Shown here one piece after another: positions 23,033 to 30,694 of a stretch of DNA of 35,741 nucleotides. How positions within the stretch are numbered: position 1 is the first letter of the stretch; the number at the start of each line of letters is the position of its first letter. A program made the position numbers and the translations under genes. The notes beneath the pieces are model-generated. The model saw only the letters and a program-made list of their open reading frames with translations. It did no database searches and was not told where the DNA came from. The DNA comes from Actinomycetes bacterium (GTDB taxonomy: Bacteria > Actinomycetota > Acidimicrobiia > Acidimicrobiales > JAJZJN01). Where the stretch lies: NCBI GenBank assembly GCA_021851165.1, contig JAJZJN010000010.1, forward strand, positions 1 through 35,741, in the 5' to 3' direction.

Positions 23033-23902
23033 ATGGACACCGTTCAGCCTGGGAGCCAGCAATCTAGTCTCGAGAGCCTTCGGACAGTCGAGTTTCGCCA
23101 GACGTTGCGTGGCTACCACATAGACGATGTCGACGAGTACCTCGAGCGTGTGGCAGTCGAGGCCGAGGCACTCCAAGAGCAGCTCCGCCAGACGAGCACG
23201 AGGCTGGAGCAGGCGGTGGAACGGATCACCCAGCTCGAGCGTCAGGGTGCGGAGACGCCCCAGGCTCCAACACAGGTGATCGCCGACGATACGTTGCAGC
23301 GCACGTTGCTACTCGCTCAGCAGTTCGTGGACCAGACGAAGGCAGAGGCGGAGTCGAATGCACGTGCGGTGCTGGCCGAAGCCGAGGAACGCGCGCGTGC
23401 TCTCATAACCGATGCAGAGACCCGAGCCCAGCGGACGACGGAGGAGGCCCAGCGGGCGCTTCGTGACGAGGTCGCCAGGTTGGAGGGGGTTCGGAACCAG
23501 TTGGTCGCCGATGTCGACACTGTGGCCCGGCATCTGGATGCCGAGCGGGCCCGGTTGCGCGGAGCGCTTTCCGAGATGCTGAGCTGGGTAGATGAGCACA
23601 TTCAGCCTGGTACGTCGATGCTTGCCTCGAGCAAGCGAGACGGGGCGGGCACTCAGGCTGCAGGCAAACCCGCAGCGTCGTTGCCATCGCCGCCTAACAG
23701 CCAGGCACGCGCTTCCACCGGAGCCGCCCAGCCGTCGGGAGGTAATGCCGGTCATGGCTCGACCCTGCCGGTTCAGCAGGCCAGCTTCGGCTCAATGGGT
23801 GGGCCGGGTGCTTCCGCTCCGGCGTCGGCCGGTGGGGACACCCGTCTGGGTTCGGCGCGACCTGCAGACGACCGGATCTCGCCGGTGAGCACGGGTCGCT
23901 GA
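23033..23902 (+). CDS. divIVA: polar growth/septum protein DivIVA (Wag31-like)
   Basis: DivIVA recognises negatively curved membrane and recruits cell-wall machinery to poles and septa. The N-terminal domain EFRQTLRGYHIDDVDEYLERVAVEAEAL (about residues 20-47) is the DivIVA lipid-binding and coiled-coil start. A long coiled coil rich in Ala, Glu, Arg and Gln follows to about residue 190, then a Gly/Ser/Ala/Pro-rich disordered tail of about 90 residues. The total of 289 aa is similar to mycobacterial Wag31. ATG 23033 appears leaderless. The FRxxxRGY element here reads FRQTLRGYHIDDVD. Confidence 0.92.
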   Translation: MDTVQPGSQQSSLESLRTVEFRQTLRGYHIDDVDEYLERVAVEAEALQEQLRQTSTRLEQAVERITQLERQGAETPQAPTQVIADDTLQRTLLLAQQFVDQTKAEAESNARAVLAEAEERARALITDAETRAQRTTEEAQRALRDEVARLEGVRNQLVADVDTVARHLDAERARLRGALSEMLSWVDEHIQPGTSMLASSKRDGAGTQAAGKPAASLPSPPNSQARASTGAAQPSGGNAGHGSTLPVQQASFGSMGGPGASAPASAGGDTRLGSARPADDRISPVSTGR

Positions 23903-24082
23903 GCACACGGGTAGCCGGGGACAGATCGCGAGCGGGTCTGGCTGGTGACCGGGGGAGAGCACCGGCTCGTCGCTCGTCTTGGTGCTGCGAACGACGGAGG
24001 ACTCTTCCCGATCACCCGGTCACTCAGGTTCTCGCTGGACTCTTGAGATTCTCGACGGGGCTGATCGCCCATGTAACTCTCC

Positions 24083-24616
24083 GTGCCAGGGGGACTGCTC
24101 TCACCGGCGGCTGACCCCACAGATCAGTTACCCTGGGGTGTGTTCCTAGTCGGCCTGCTGCTGGCCATTGTCGCCGAGATCGCCGCTTTCGTCGTCGTTG
24201 CCGAGCGGATTGGATTCCTCTGGGCCTTCGGGCTGCTGATCGTAGTGAGCGCACTCGGACCATTTGTCGTCGGCCGTGTCGGACTCGGCATTCTTGCTCA
24301 TACCCGGGATCGCTTGGAGCGGGGAGAGGTGCCCACCCGGGAGGTACTCGACGGACTGGTCGTCCTGATCGGTGGAGTACTGATCTGTGTGCCGGGGTTC
24401 ATAGGTGACGCATTTGGCCTGCTCCTCATGATCGGCCCGGTGCGCCACCTAGTCATCCGGCTGTCGGGTCGGCGCCTGGCTCGCAGGGTGCAGATGCCTC
24501 GCAGGGGCCGGTGGCAGGTGGTTGACATCGGTTCCCAACCCAAGAGCGACGATTTCCCGCCGCTGCCGGAGTCACACCAAGGGCTGCCAGGACCTGAGGA
24601 TCCTACGGGAAGCTGA
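24083..24616 (+). CDS. FxsA-family membrane protein
   Basis: The 177-aa protein matches FxsA architecture: membrane segments GVFLVGLLLAIVAEIAAFVVVAERIGFLWAFGLLIVVSALG, a loop with REVLDGLVVLIGGVLICVPGFIGDAFGLLLMIGPVR and a polar tail. The PGFxxDxxG motif is the family hallmark. E. coli FxsA suppresses F-plasmid exclusion of phage T7; its physiological role is unknown. GTG 24083 lacks a ribosome binding site; GTG 24140 is another in-frame start. It converges with the PIG-L gene at a 53-bp gap. Confidence 0.85.
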   Translation: MPGGLLSPAADPTDQLPWGVFLVGLLLAIVAEIAAFVVVAERIGFLWAFGLLIVVSALGPFVVGRVGLGILAHTRDRLERGEVPTREVLDGLVVLIGGVLICVPGFIGDAFGLLLMIGPVRHLVIRLSGRRLARRVQMPRRGRWQVVDIGSQPKSDDFPPLPESHQGLPGPEDPTGS

Positions 24617-24669
24617 ACCATTGGCGGTCGCTGGTACCCGTGCCGCTGGTGTCTGGAGGGCAACTCCGA

Positions 24670-25416
24670 TTAGGTACGCCCAAGCCAGCGCAGGTACTCA
24701 TGACGCCCCAATAGATCGAGGCGGCGCCACAGCACCGGGTTGTCATTGGACTGGCTGGCGTGGCATGCGATAGCGGCCAGCTGCCGCTTCCGATCAACAT
24801 CCACGACGATGTCAACCTCGGCATCGGATCTTCCTACGAAATTGGTGGTGTACTCGGCATTGAGCTGGGCAGCAACTCTCTCCGGCAGGGTCCAAGCGAG
24901 CACGGGGAGCCGGTACCTGCTACCGGCAACTACCCCCGCGGCGGTTGCACGGCAGTGATCGGGGTGGCCGGTGATGCCGCCCTCGTCGAAGGTAAGCAGC
25001 ATCTCAGCGTTGCCGACCGCCTCGCCAACGGTATCGACCAGCTCATCTACCGGGACCTCTTCCAGGTGGCTGTCGGGGTAGGAAAGCAGGGTCACGCCCT
25101 CGACACCCAGAGCGTCTGCGGCCGCGGAGAGCTCAGCGGCACGGACTTCGCCGAGGCCGGGGGCCGTCCCACCTAGCGTAGAAGCTTCCCCGCAGCTGAA
25201 GCACAGTACGCGGACTCGGGTGCCACGGTCGCAATACGCAGCAAGTATCGCGCCGAGACCGAACGACTCGTCGTCGGGGTGGGCACATACAACCAGCAAT
25301 TCTGCGGCGTGTGGCAGCTCGCTACTGGTGCCCGGCACTGCGATGGGAAGCCCGGCGCGAAGGCATCCCGCCGAGTCGGCTACCGCCTCTGGAGATCTGC
25401 GAGCAGCACTGGGCAT
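24670..25416 (-). CDS. PIG-L/LmbE-family N-acetylglucosamine-type deacetylase
   Basis: The metal-binding motif AHPDDES (residues 45-51) and second motif GHPDHC (150-155) identify a zinc-dependent de-N-acetylase or amidase of the LmbE fold, related to MshB and Mca of mycothiol metabolism and to BshB. It is 248 aa. ATG 25416 lies 3 nt after the stop of the upstream flavoprotein gene, so both are co-translated. The start context and the first 35 residues are not conserved in such enzymes. The substrate is unknown; the operon with sulfur genes suggests a thiol-linked glycoside such as mycothiol, but that is inference, and MshB proper is usually encoded elsewhere. Confidence 0.85.
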   Translation of the reverse strand: MPSAARRSPEAVADSAGCLRAGLPIAVPGTSSELPHAAELLVVCAHPDDESFGLGAILAAYCDRGTRVRVLCFSCGEASTLGGTAPGLGEVRAAELSAAADALGVEGVTLLSYPDSHLEEVPVDELVDTVGEAVGNAEMLLTFDEGGITGHPDHCRATAAGVVAGSRYRLPVLAWTLPERVAAQLNAEYTTNFVGRSDAEVDIVVDVDRKRQLAAIACHASQSNDNPVLWRRLDLLGRHEYLRWLGRT

Positions 25417-25419
25417 CGG

Positions 25420-26640
25420 TCACCATCCGACGGCTGTCGGCATCTGTCGCCCATGGCGCGCATGCCAGAGATAGGTCCATTCGAAGGCCCTCTTCGCGAG
25501 CAGCCACCGCCGTCCTTCGGAAACCGTCGGGATCCGGTTGCGCGGTGGTCGCACGGGATCGACTGCCAGGTAGGCTCCGCGGTCGCCCATGTCGAGGACG
25601 CATCGGGCGGAGAGCTCGGCGGTCTCCCCGTCGTGGCCGTCGATTCTCGCAACGATGTCACGCGCCGCGATCTGCGCCATCTGGTCGGTCATATGTCCCG
25701 TCTTCGGGAAGTTCACCGGCACCGGAGTCTGGTCGACAGGAGCCATAGCGACAGCGACCCCCACGGCATAGATGTCACTCAAGGTCTGGTGCCGGTAGCG
25801 GGAATCTACGGGAACGAAACCCTTCGGGTTGGAGAGCCCCGGGCTCTGTGCCACGACCTCCACCCCTGCCAGTGGCGGGATGACGATCGAGAGCGCTGAC
25901 GAGATAGGAGCTGCCCCATCCACCTCGACGGACTCGGAGGTGATCTTCGTGACAGCGGCCGAAGTGCGATAGGGGATGTCGCGTTCCTCGAGCTCACCTT
26001 CGAGCAGGTGGCGTATCTTGCCGGCTCCGCCCATGCCCATGTGGCCGAGATAGGGCTCGCAGGTAACGAAGGTGATTGGTACGAGGTGTCGCAGCTTGCG
26101 CCGGCGCAACAGGTGATCAAGCTCGAAGGCAAGCTCGTAGGCTGGCCCGATGCAGCTGGCTCCGGGCGCTGCCCCGACGACGATGGGACCGGGGTCGTCC
26201 ATGAGCGCGTGAATGGCGCGGCCCAGCTCCTCGGCCTCGGGTGGCGACATCGGAGAGTGACCTGGCCCGTCGAAGGGGCCGAGGCCCTCTACGGCCTCGT
26301 TGGCGCTTCTGTGTCCTGTGGCTATGACCAGGAAGTCGTAGGGATGCTCGCTGCGTTGGGTGCTGACTACCTTGGCCTCGACGTCGATGCCGACGACGGT
26401 GTCGTGTGTGAATCCCACCTGCTTGGCCGCGAGAGGCCCGGCTAGATCGAACGATATCTGGGAAAGGGTCCTTGTACCAGTAGCCACCCACGTGAGCGAA
26501 GGGATGAAGGTGAACTGCCGCTGGCTGGATATGAGCGTGACCTCCGCCCGCTGGGGACCGATGTGACGCCTCAGCTCATAGGCCGTCGCAAGGCCGCCGA
26601 AGGATCCTCCCACGATGACGATTCGGGCTTTCGTGGTCAT
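25420..26640 (-). CDS. sulfide:quinone oxidoreductase-like flavoprotein
   Basis: An NAD(P)/FAD-dependent oxidoreductase of the SQR/FCSD type: GGSFGG at residues 11-16 binds FAD, IVIVGG precedes it, VIATGH ends the first domain, and DIYAVGVAVA closes the second FAD contact. Three cysteines are suggestively placed: C163 (GASCIGPAYE), C194 (CEPYLGH) and C347. SQRs use three conserved cysteines, two of which form the redox pair with bound sulfane sulfur. The spacing C163-C347 resembles that in characterised SQRs. The C-terminal SLTWVAT and FPKTGHMTDQMA also occur in the family. It is 406 aa; ATG 26640 has AAGGAGA upstream. Reactions of this protein are predicted, not shown. Confidence 0.78.
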   Translation of the reverse strand: MTTKARIVIVGGSFGGLATAYELRRHIGPQRAEVTLISSQRQFTFIPSLTWVATGTRTLSQISFDLAGPLAAKQVGFTHDTVVGIDVEAKVVSTQRSEHPYDFLVIATGHRSANEAVEGLGPFDGPGHSPMSPPEAEELGRAIHALMDDPGPIVVGAAPGASCIGPAYELAFELDHLLRRRKLRHLVPITFVTCEPYLGHMGMGGAGKIRHLLEGELEERDIPYRTSAAVTKITSESVEVDGAAPISSALSIVIPPLAGVEVVAQSPGLSNPKGFVPVDSRYRHQTLSDIYAVGVAVAMAPVDQTPVPVNFPKTGHMTDQMAQIAARDIVARIDGHDGETAELSARCVLDMGDRGAYLAVDPVRPPRNRIPTVSEGRRWLLAKRAFEWTYLWHARHGRQMPTAVGW

Positions 26641-26674
26641 GACATGGTCTCCTTGCCTAGTGCTCTTGTCGTGC

Positions 26675-27025
26675 TCAGAAGCTCACGACCTTGTCGGCCC
26701 ACATGGTCCACTCGGTCACCTCCTCGAGAGTCGAGCGGCGTGCTCCGTCGATGAGGGCGTCTTCTGCGAAGCCGCGGGCGTCCATGCATGTACCACAGCA
26801 CCCGATCTCACCACCGTGGCGTATGACTGCACCTACCATCCGGTCGAGGTGGTAATAGCCATCGGGGAGCTTGTGGTTGGACAAGGCGCAGCCCACGGCA
26901 TCGCCGAACAGGAACACCCGCACCTCGACGCCATCTCGCCTGGCCAGCGATCCGGCCAGCCTCAACCCGTTGTAAGAGCGCTCGGTGCCGTAGGGTGGGT
27001 CATTCAAGATCACGAGAACCTTCAC
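26675..27025 (-). CDS. DsrE/YchN-family sulfur carrier-like protein
   Basis: The 116-aa protein has the DsrE fold pattern: KVLVILNDPPYGTERSYNGLRLAGSLA, VRVFLFGDAVGCALSNHK, then GEIGCCGTCMDARG. The C-terminal cysteines C76, C77 and C80 sit in the active-site position, and C46 is in the second strand. DsrE-like proteins carry sulfur as persulfides. GTG 27025 overlaps the regulator's stop (GTGA) and has GAGGAAAGGA upstream; ATG or GTG starts further upstream would lie within the regulator. It is followed by the SQR-like gene after 34 bp. Confidence 0.85.
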   Translation of the reverse strand: MKVLVILNDPPYGTERSYNGLRLAGSLARRDGVEVRVFLFGDAVGCALSNHKLPDGYYHLDRMVGAVIRHGGEIGCCGTCMDARGFAEDALIDGARRSTLEEVTEWTMWADKVVSF

Positions 27026-27807
27026 AGGGCTGTCCTTTCCTCGGGTGTTGTGCCGGAGGAAAGCCACATCGATCCAGCGACATGATGTGCTCCACGATCG
27101 CGGCCCGGGTCCGCTGCTTGGCCGGATGTCGCCTCAGGCCCGCTGGCCACGGGCAGGCCTGCCTGGCGCCATTCCGGCATTCCCTCCTCGAGACAGCGTG
27201 CCCGTCGCCCCTTATCGCGGAGGGTCGCCACGGCCTGGGGAGCCAGCAGGCAAAGAGGGCCTCTGCAGTAGGCAACCACCTCGATCATGGGATCAAGCTC
27301 GTCTAGGTGGGCCTCCAGGTGCTCCAGCGGCAGCGAGACCGCACCCGGGATGTGACCGGCCTCGTACTCCTCGGCCGGGCGCACGTCTAGGACCACCACC
27401 TCACCCGAGCGGGCACGGTGGAGAAGTTCATTACGCGTCACGCGCTCGGTTCCACCGGCGTCGGTTCCTATATCCCGGAGGATCTGGTCCACCTCGGCTA
27501 GACGTGCCCTGCCGAGGTCGGCCAGGGCCGTCGCGAACCGGCAGACTGTCTCACCGGCGGCCCGGTAGTACACGCGCGTACCTTCCCTCCGGGTCTCTAC
27601 GAGCCGCGATTGACGCATGACCTGTAGGTGCGCCGATGCGGTTGTCACCTTCAGCCCGGTGGCGGCAGCGAGAGCATCGACGCTTCGCTCGCCTTGGCAG
27701 AGCAGGTCGAGCAGTTCGATGCGCTTCGGGTGCATTACAACCTTGCCTATTCGGGCCAGTTGCTCGTAGAGCCCGGCGCGCTGCTGATCGGGTGTCGCAT
27801 ATTCCAT
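27022..27807 (-). CDS. ArsR-family HTH fused to rhodanese domain (sulfur-sensing regulator)
   Basis: Residues about 20-85 form a winged HTH of the ArsR/SmtB type (ALAAATGLKVTTASAHLQVMRQSRLVETRREGTRVYYR), and residues about 125-220 a rhodanese domain with active-site C181 in AYCRGPLC plus C186. ArsR-rhodanese fusions are known as regulators of sulfur and persulfide genes. The protein is 261 aa with a disordered C-terminus. ATG 27807 is chosen; earlier starts in frame would run through the previous gene. A 16-bp palindrome covers the start codon, consistent with autoregulation. It leads the operon with dsrE, SQR-like and PIG-L genes. Confidence 0.88.
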   Translation of the reverse strand: MEYATPDQQRAGLYEQLARIGKVVMHPKRIELLDLLCQGERSVDALAAATGLKVTTASAHLQVMRQSRLVETRREGTRVYYRAAGETVCRFATALADLGRARLAEVDQILRDIGTDAGGTERVTRNELLHRARSGEVVVLDVRPAEEYEAGHIPGAVSLPLEHLEAHLDELDPMIEVVAYCRGPLCLLAPQAVATLRDKGRRARCLEEGMPEWRQAGLPVASGPEATSGQAADPGRDRGAHHVAGSMWLSSGTTPEERTAL

Positions 27808-27818
27808 AGATCTATGGA
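27803..27818. promoter_or_regulatory. 16-bp palindromic operator over the ArsR-rhodanese start
   Basis: TCCATAGATCTATGGA is a perfect palindrome covering ATG 27807 (minus strand) and the predicted transcription start. TGTTAT at 27823-27818 could be its -10. AT-rich inverted repeats at promoters are the usual binding sites of ArsR-family repressors, so this is the likely autoregulatory operator of the sulfur operon. Confidence 0.6.
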
Positions 27819-27863
27819 TAACACAATCCGCCGTGAACGGCCAGTCGGGCGACCGGTGACAGG

Positions 27864-29243
27864 CTAGGCGAGGTGTTGGGAGAACCAGGAGGTTGCCAAG
27901 CGCGCGACGGCCTCGAGGGCTCCGGGTTCCTCGAATAGGTGAGTCGCCCCGGGCACGATCACCACCCTGTGCTCGCATGTCAGGCTGGCAGCGGCCGAAC
28001 GATTCAACTCCAGTACCTCGAGGTCGGCCCCGCCCACGATGAGCAGCGTCGGGCACCTCACAGAGGCGAGGTGCTCGCCTGCGAGGTCGGGGCGCCCCCC
28101 GCGTGACACCACGGCGCTCACCATGTTTCCTGGCTCGCTGGCGGCGCGCAGGGCAGCGGCAGCGCCTGTGCTTGCCCCGAAGTATCCGAATGGAAGCTCG
28201 CCGGCCTCAGGCTGATGGCTCAGCCAGGCCGTAGCGGCGAGCAGGCGCGAGGCCAGCAGCGTGATGTCGAACACATTGTGCCGGTTCTGGGCTTCGGTAG
28301 GGGTGAGCAGGTCGAATAGCAGTGTGCCGAAGCCCGCTCGGCCAAACGACTGGGCCACGGCCTGATTGCGTGGGCTCTTGCGACTGCTGCCGCTGCCGTG
28401 CGCGAACAGCACCACGCCGCGAGGCCCCATGGGGAGGCTGAGATGGCCTTCGAGGGTGGCCGTGGCGGCCGGTATGGCGACCTCCCGCTCGATTGGCTGC
28501 TCTGGGCTGGCATATCGCTGCTCTGGGCTGGCATATCGCTGCTCTGGGCTGGCATATCGCTGCTGGCCGGGGCCGCTTTCATGGTTCGTCATAGCTGTCG
28601 GGTTCGCTTCCGAGCCGTAGCGCCGGAGTAGGGCCGAGACTTCCTCGTCGGAGACTTGATCGAAGTTGTCGTACCACTGGCCTACGGCGTAGAAGTCCTT
28701 TGGCGCCTGGAGAGCCACCACGTCGTCGGCTTCGCTTCTCAGATGGGCGATGGTGTCGCGTGGTGCCACTGGCACAGCGATCACGACTCTCGTGGCTCCC
28801 TGCTCGCGCGCTATGCGTGCAGCTACCCGGGCCGTGGCACCCGTGGCGAGGCCGTCATCGACGATGATGGCGATTCGGCCGGCAAGGTCCATGGGGGGCC
28901 TGCCGTCACGGTAGCGCTCGACTCGCCGACGCAGCTCGGCCTGTTCGGAGCGGTCGACCTCGGCGATCTGGTGATCGCTCACTCCTGCGCGGCGGGCGAG
29001 ATCGGTATCGATGAAACGCGCTCCGTGCTCGCCTATCGCGCCGAGGGCGAGCTCGGGGTGGAACGGAACCCCTATCTTGCGAACGACGATCACGTCCAGC
29101 GGGGCTCCAAGAGCAGACGCGACGCCCGCACCCACGGGGACGCCGCCTCTCGGAAGAGCAAGGACCACGGGATGGTCAGCCTTCAGCGGCGCAAGGCTCT
29201 CACCGAGAAGACGGCCGGCTTCGAATCGGTCGCGATAGATCAC
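27864..29243 (-). CDS. phosphoribosyltransferase-alpha/beta-hydrolase fusion
   Basis: The N-terminal half (residues 1-215) is a type I phosphoribosyltransferase domain: LALPRGGVPVGAGVA start, and VDDGLATGAT (128-137), the PRPP-binding loop. After a repeat linker of QRYASPE units (about 227-249), the C-terminal half is a dienelactone-hydrolase-like alpha/beta hydrolase with HGSGSSRKS, GASTGAA with nucleophile S358, D407 in GGADLEV and H435 in GATHLFEEPG as the likely triad. It is 459 aa. GTG 29243 has GAGGTGGAGA upstream. It follows the erythromycin-esterase-family gene by 55 bp; mycobacterial Rv0571c and Rv2030c combine related modules. Substrates are unknown. Confidence 0.85.
   Translation of the reverse strand: MIYRDRFEAGRLLGESLAPLKADHPVVLALPRGGVPVGAGVASALGAPLDVIVVRKIGVPFHPELALGAIGEHGARFIDTDLARRAGVSDHQIAEVDRSEQAELRRRVERYRDGRPPMDLAGRIAIIVDDGLATGATARVAARIAREQGATRVVIAVPVAPRDTIAHLRSEADDVVALQAPKDFYAVGQWYDNFDQVSDEEVSALLRRYGSEANPTAMTNHESGPGQQRYASPEQRYASPEQRYASPEQPIEREVAIPAATATLEGHLSLPMGPRGVVLFAHGSGSSRKSPRNQAVAQSFGRAGFGTLLFDLLTPTEAQNRHNVFDITLLASRLLAATAWLSHQPEAGELPFGYFGASTGAAAALRAASEPGNMVSAVVSRGGRPDLAGEHLASVRCPTLLIVGGADLEVLELNRSAAASLTCEHRVVIVPGATHLFEEPGALEAVARLATSWFSQHLA
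28498..28560. repeat. 21-bp tandem repeat in the fusion linker
   Basis: Three identical 21-bp units (28498-28518, 28519-28539, 28540-28560) and a short partial fourth encode QRYASPE repeats on the minus strand. They lie exactly between the phosphoribosyltransferase and hydrolase domains, so copy number would set the linker length without breaking frame. Confidence 0.95.
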
Positions 29244-29298
29244 GGCGTCTCCACCTCGTTGGATCGGCTGTGCGAAGCGACAGGGGCCAGGCGTGGTG

Positions 29299-30645
29299 TC
29301 ATAGGCCCGAGGGGAAGGTCTCTGGAGGCTCCCCGTGCTCCCAGCGTGCGGTGCGCTCCAGTGGCTCGAGGGCACGGGTTCGATCGACATGGATAACGAT
29401 GTCGAACTGCCGCGACATGTCCGCCTCGAAATAGTGGCTCTGCAGCTCGGTCTCGGGCCGGTAGATGACACCTATGGCGCGTTCGAGGCGTGGTGCCGGA
29501 AGCAGGGCCGGGCCCACATCGCTGCCGGTCGGAATCCAGAACTGGGGTATTCCCGTCTCGTGGAGAAGCTCCTCGTAGCTGCCGTGCAGAGCGGGTCGGA
29601 CCTGCTTGCGGTCTGCGGGGTCGCCCCAGTTGGTTGCGGCGGTCACCCGCCCCTCGAAGGTCGTAAAACCTATCAGCACTGTCTGGGTTCCGTAGCGCTG
29701 GCGGGCAAGTTGGCCGACATTGAGCTCGCCGCGTTCGGACATGGCGGTGGCCCGTGCGTCGCCGACATGCGAGTTGTGCTCCCAGACCACCACCTTTGCA
29801 TGGCCAAGCTGGCGATCCAGGTGGGCTACGAGTGCATCGAGCGTCGCTGCCATGTGGCGATCACGGAGGTTCCACGATGAAACCTCAGCCCGGTACATCT
29901 GTTGGTAGTACTCCTCGGCGTCGCGCACCACCACGGCGTTCTGCTCGGCAAAGAACTGCTCGTCTTCGGCGACCCAGCCGTCACGTCTGAGATAGGCCTC
30001 AGAGCGGCGGCGGAGCTCGATCAGCTCGGCGACGACCTCGTTCTCGCAGGGCAGCGCAGTGCCGACGGCTATGGAGTAGCCGTACGCCTGGCCGTTCATG
30101 CCGACATGGTCGAAGCACGAGTAACGCTCGCGTGCTCGGGCCGCCTCGGAGGGGTCGACTCGCTCGAGGTAGTCGATCACGGCATTGATCGACGCATCGA
30201 GGCTGTAGAGATCAAGGCCGTAGAAGCGCGCCTTCGTGGCGTGGTGGACGTGAGCATCGTTGCGGGCTCGAAGCCACTCGACGAACTCCATCACGTCACG
30301 GTTACGCCACATCCATGTCGGGAAGCGGAGGAAATCGCGCAAGGCCGTGTCGGCGTTCGCGTCGCTCGACGATCCCATGACGTAGCGGTTGACCCGATAG
30401 GCATCCGGCCAGTCAGCCTCTACGGCGACCACCGTGAAGCCCAACTCGTCGATCAATCGACGCGTGATGCGTGCCCTCTCCCTGTAGAACTCATGGGTAC
30501 CATGGGATGCTTCACCTATGAGCACGAACCGCCGGTCGCCGATGATGTCGAGGACTCCGTCGTAGTCATCTTGGAGCCCGGTGAGGGGACGTGCCGATTC
30601 CGCGATTGCCGCTACCGGGATATCGGTAAGCGCACGCGCCGCCAC
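29299..30645 (-). CDS. erythromycin-esterase-family protein
   Basis: The fold is recognised by GEASHGTHEFYRERARITRRLIDELGF near the N-terminus, where H48 and the preceding Glu match the catalytic His/Glu of EreA/EreB-type esterases, and by VVWEHNSHVGDARAT in the C-terminal half. It is 448 aa. Most family members in non-pathogens are not linked to macrolides, and the family is adjacent or fused to phosphoribosyltransferase modules in other actinobacteria (mycobacterial Rv2030c). Here it precedes the fusion gene by 55 bp on the same strand. GTG 30645 coincides with the position predicted for +1 by a TAAGCT -10. No resistance role should be assumed. Confidence 0.85.
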   Translation of the reverse strand: MAARALTDIPVAAIAESARPLTGLQDDYDGVLDIIGDRRFVLIGEASHGTHEFYRERARITRRLIDELGFTVVAVEADWPDAYRVNRYVMGSSSDANADTALRDFLRFPTWMWRNRDVMEFVEWLRARNDAHVHHATKARFYGLDLYSLDASINAVIDYLERVDPSEAARARERYSCFDHVGMNGQAYGYSIAVGTALPCENEVVAELIELRRRSEAYLRRDGWVAEDEQFFAEQNAVVVRDAEEYYQQMYRAEVSSWNLRDRHMAATLDALVAHLDRQLGHAKVVVWEHNSHVGDARATAMSERGELNVGQLARQRYGTQTVLIGFTTFEGRVTAATNWGDPADRKQVRPALHGSYEELLHETGIPQFWIPTGSDVGPALLPAPRLERAIGVIYRPETELQSHYFEADMSRQFDIVIHVDRTRALEPLERTARWEHGEPPETFPSGL

Positions 30646-30651
30646 GCAAGC

Positions 30652-30657
30652 AGCTTA
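30652..30657 (-). promoter_or_regulatory. candidate -10 for leaderless erythromycin-esterase-family gene
   Basis: TAAGCT on the minus strand ends six bases before GTG 30645 (intervening GCTTGC), so +1 falls on the G of the start codon. No Shine-Dalgarno sequence is present. The same hexamer precedes the alternative GTG of moaD. Confidence 0.4.
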
Positions 30658-30694
30658 CGACGTCGGGCCGACCTGTGCTATGGGCCGGCCCCGG

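Noticed and set aside
23773..24120. Minus-strand ORF across the divIVA-fxsA gap
   Set aside because: It overlaps the divIVA tail, has no domain, no clear ribosome binding site and a low-complexity Ser/Arg/Pro sequence.
29299..30645. Macrolide resistance gene
   Set aside because: The product belongs to the erythromycin-esterase family, but its context (phosphoribosyltransferase-hydrolase fusion, phosphate uptake) and the breadth of the family do not support a resistance label.
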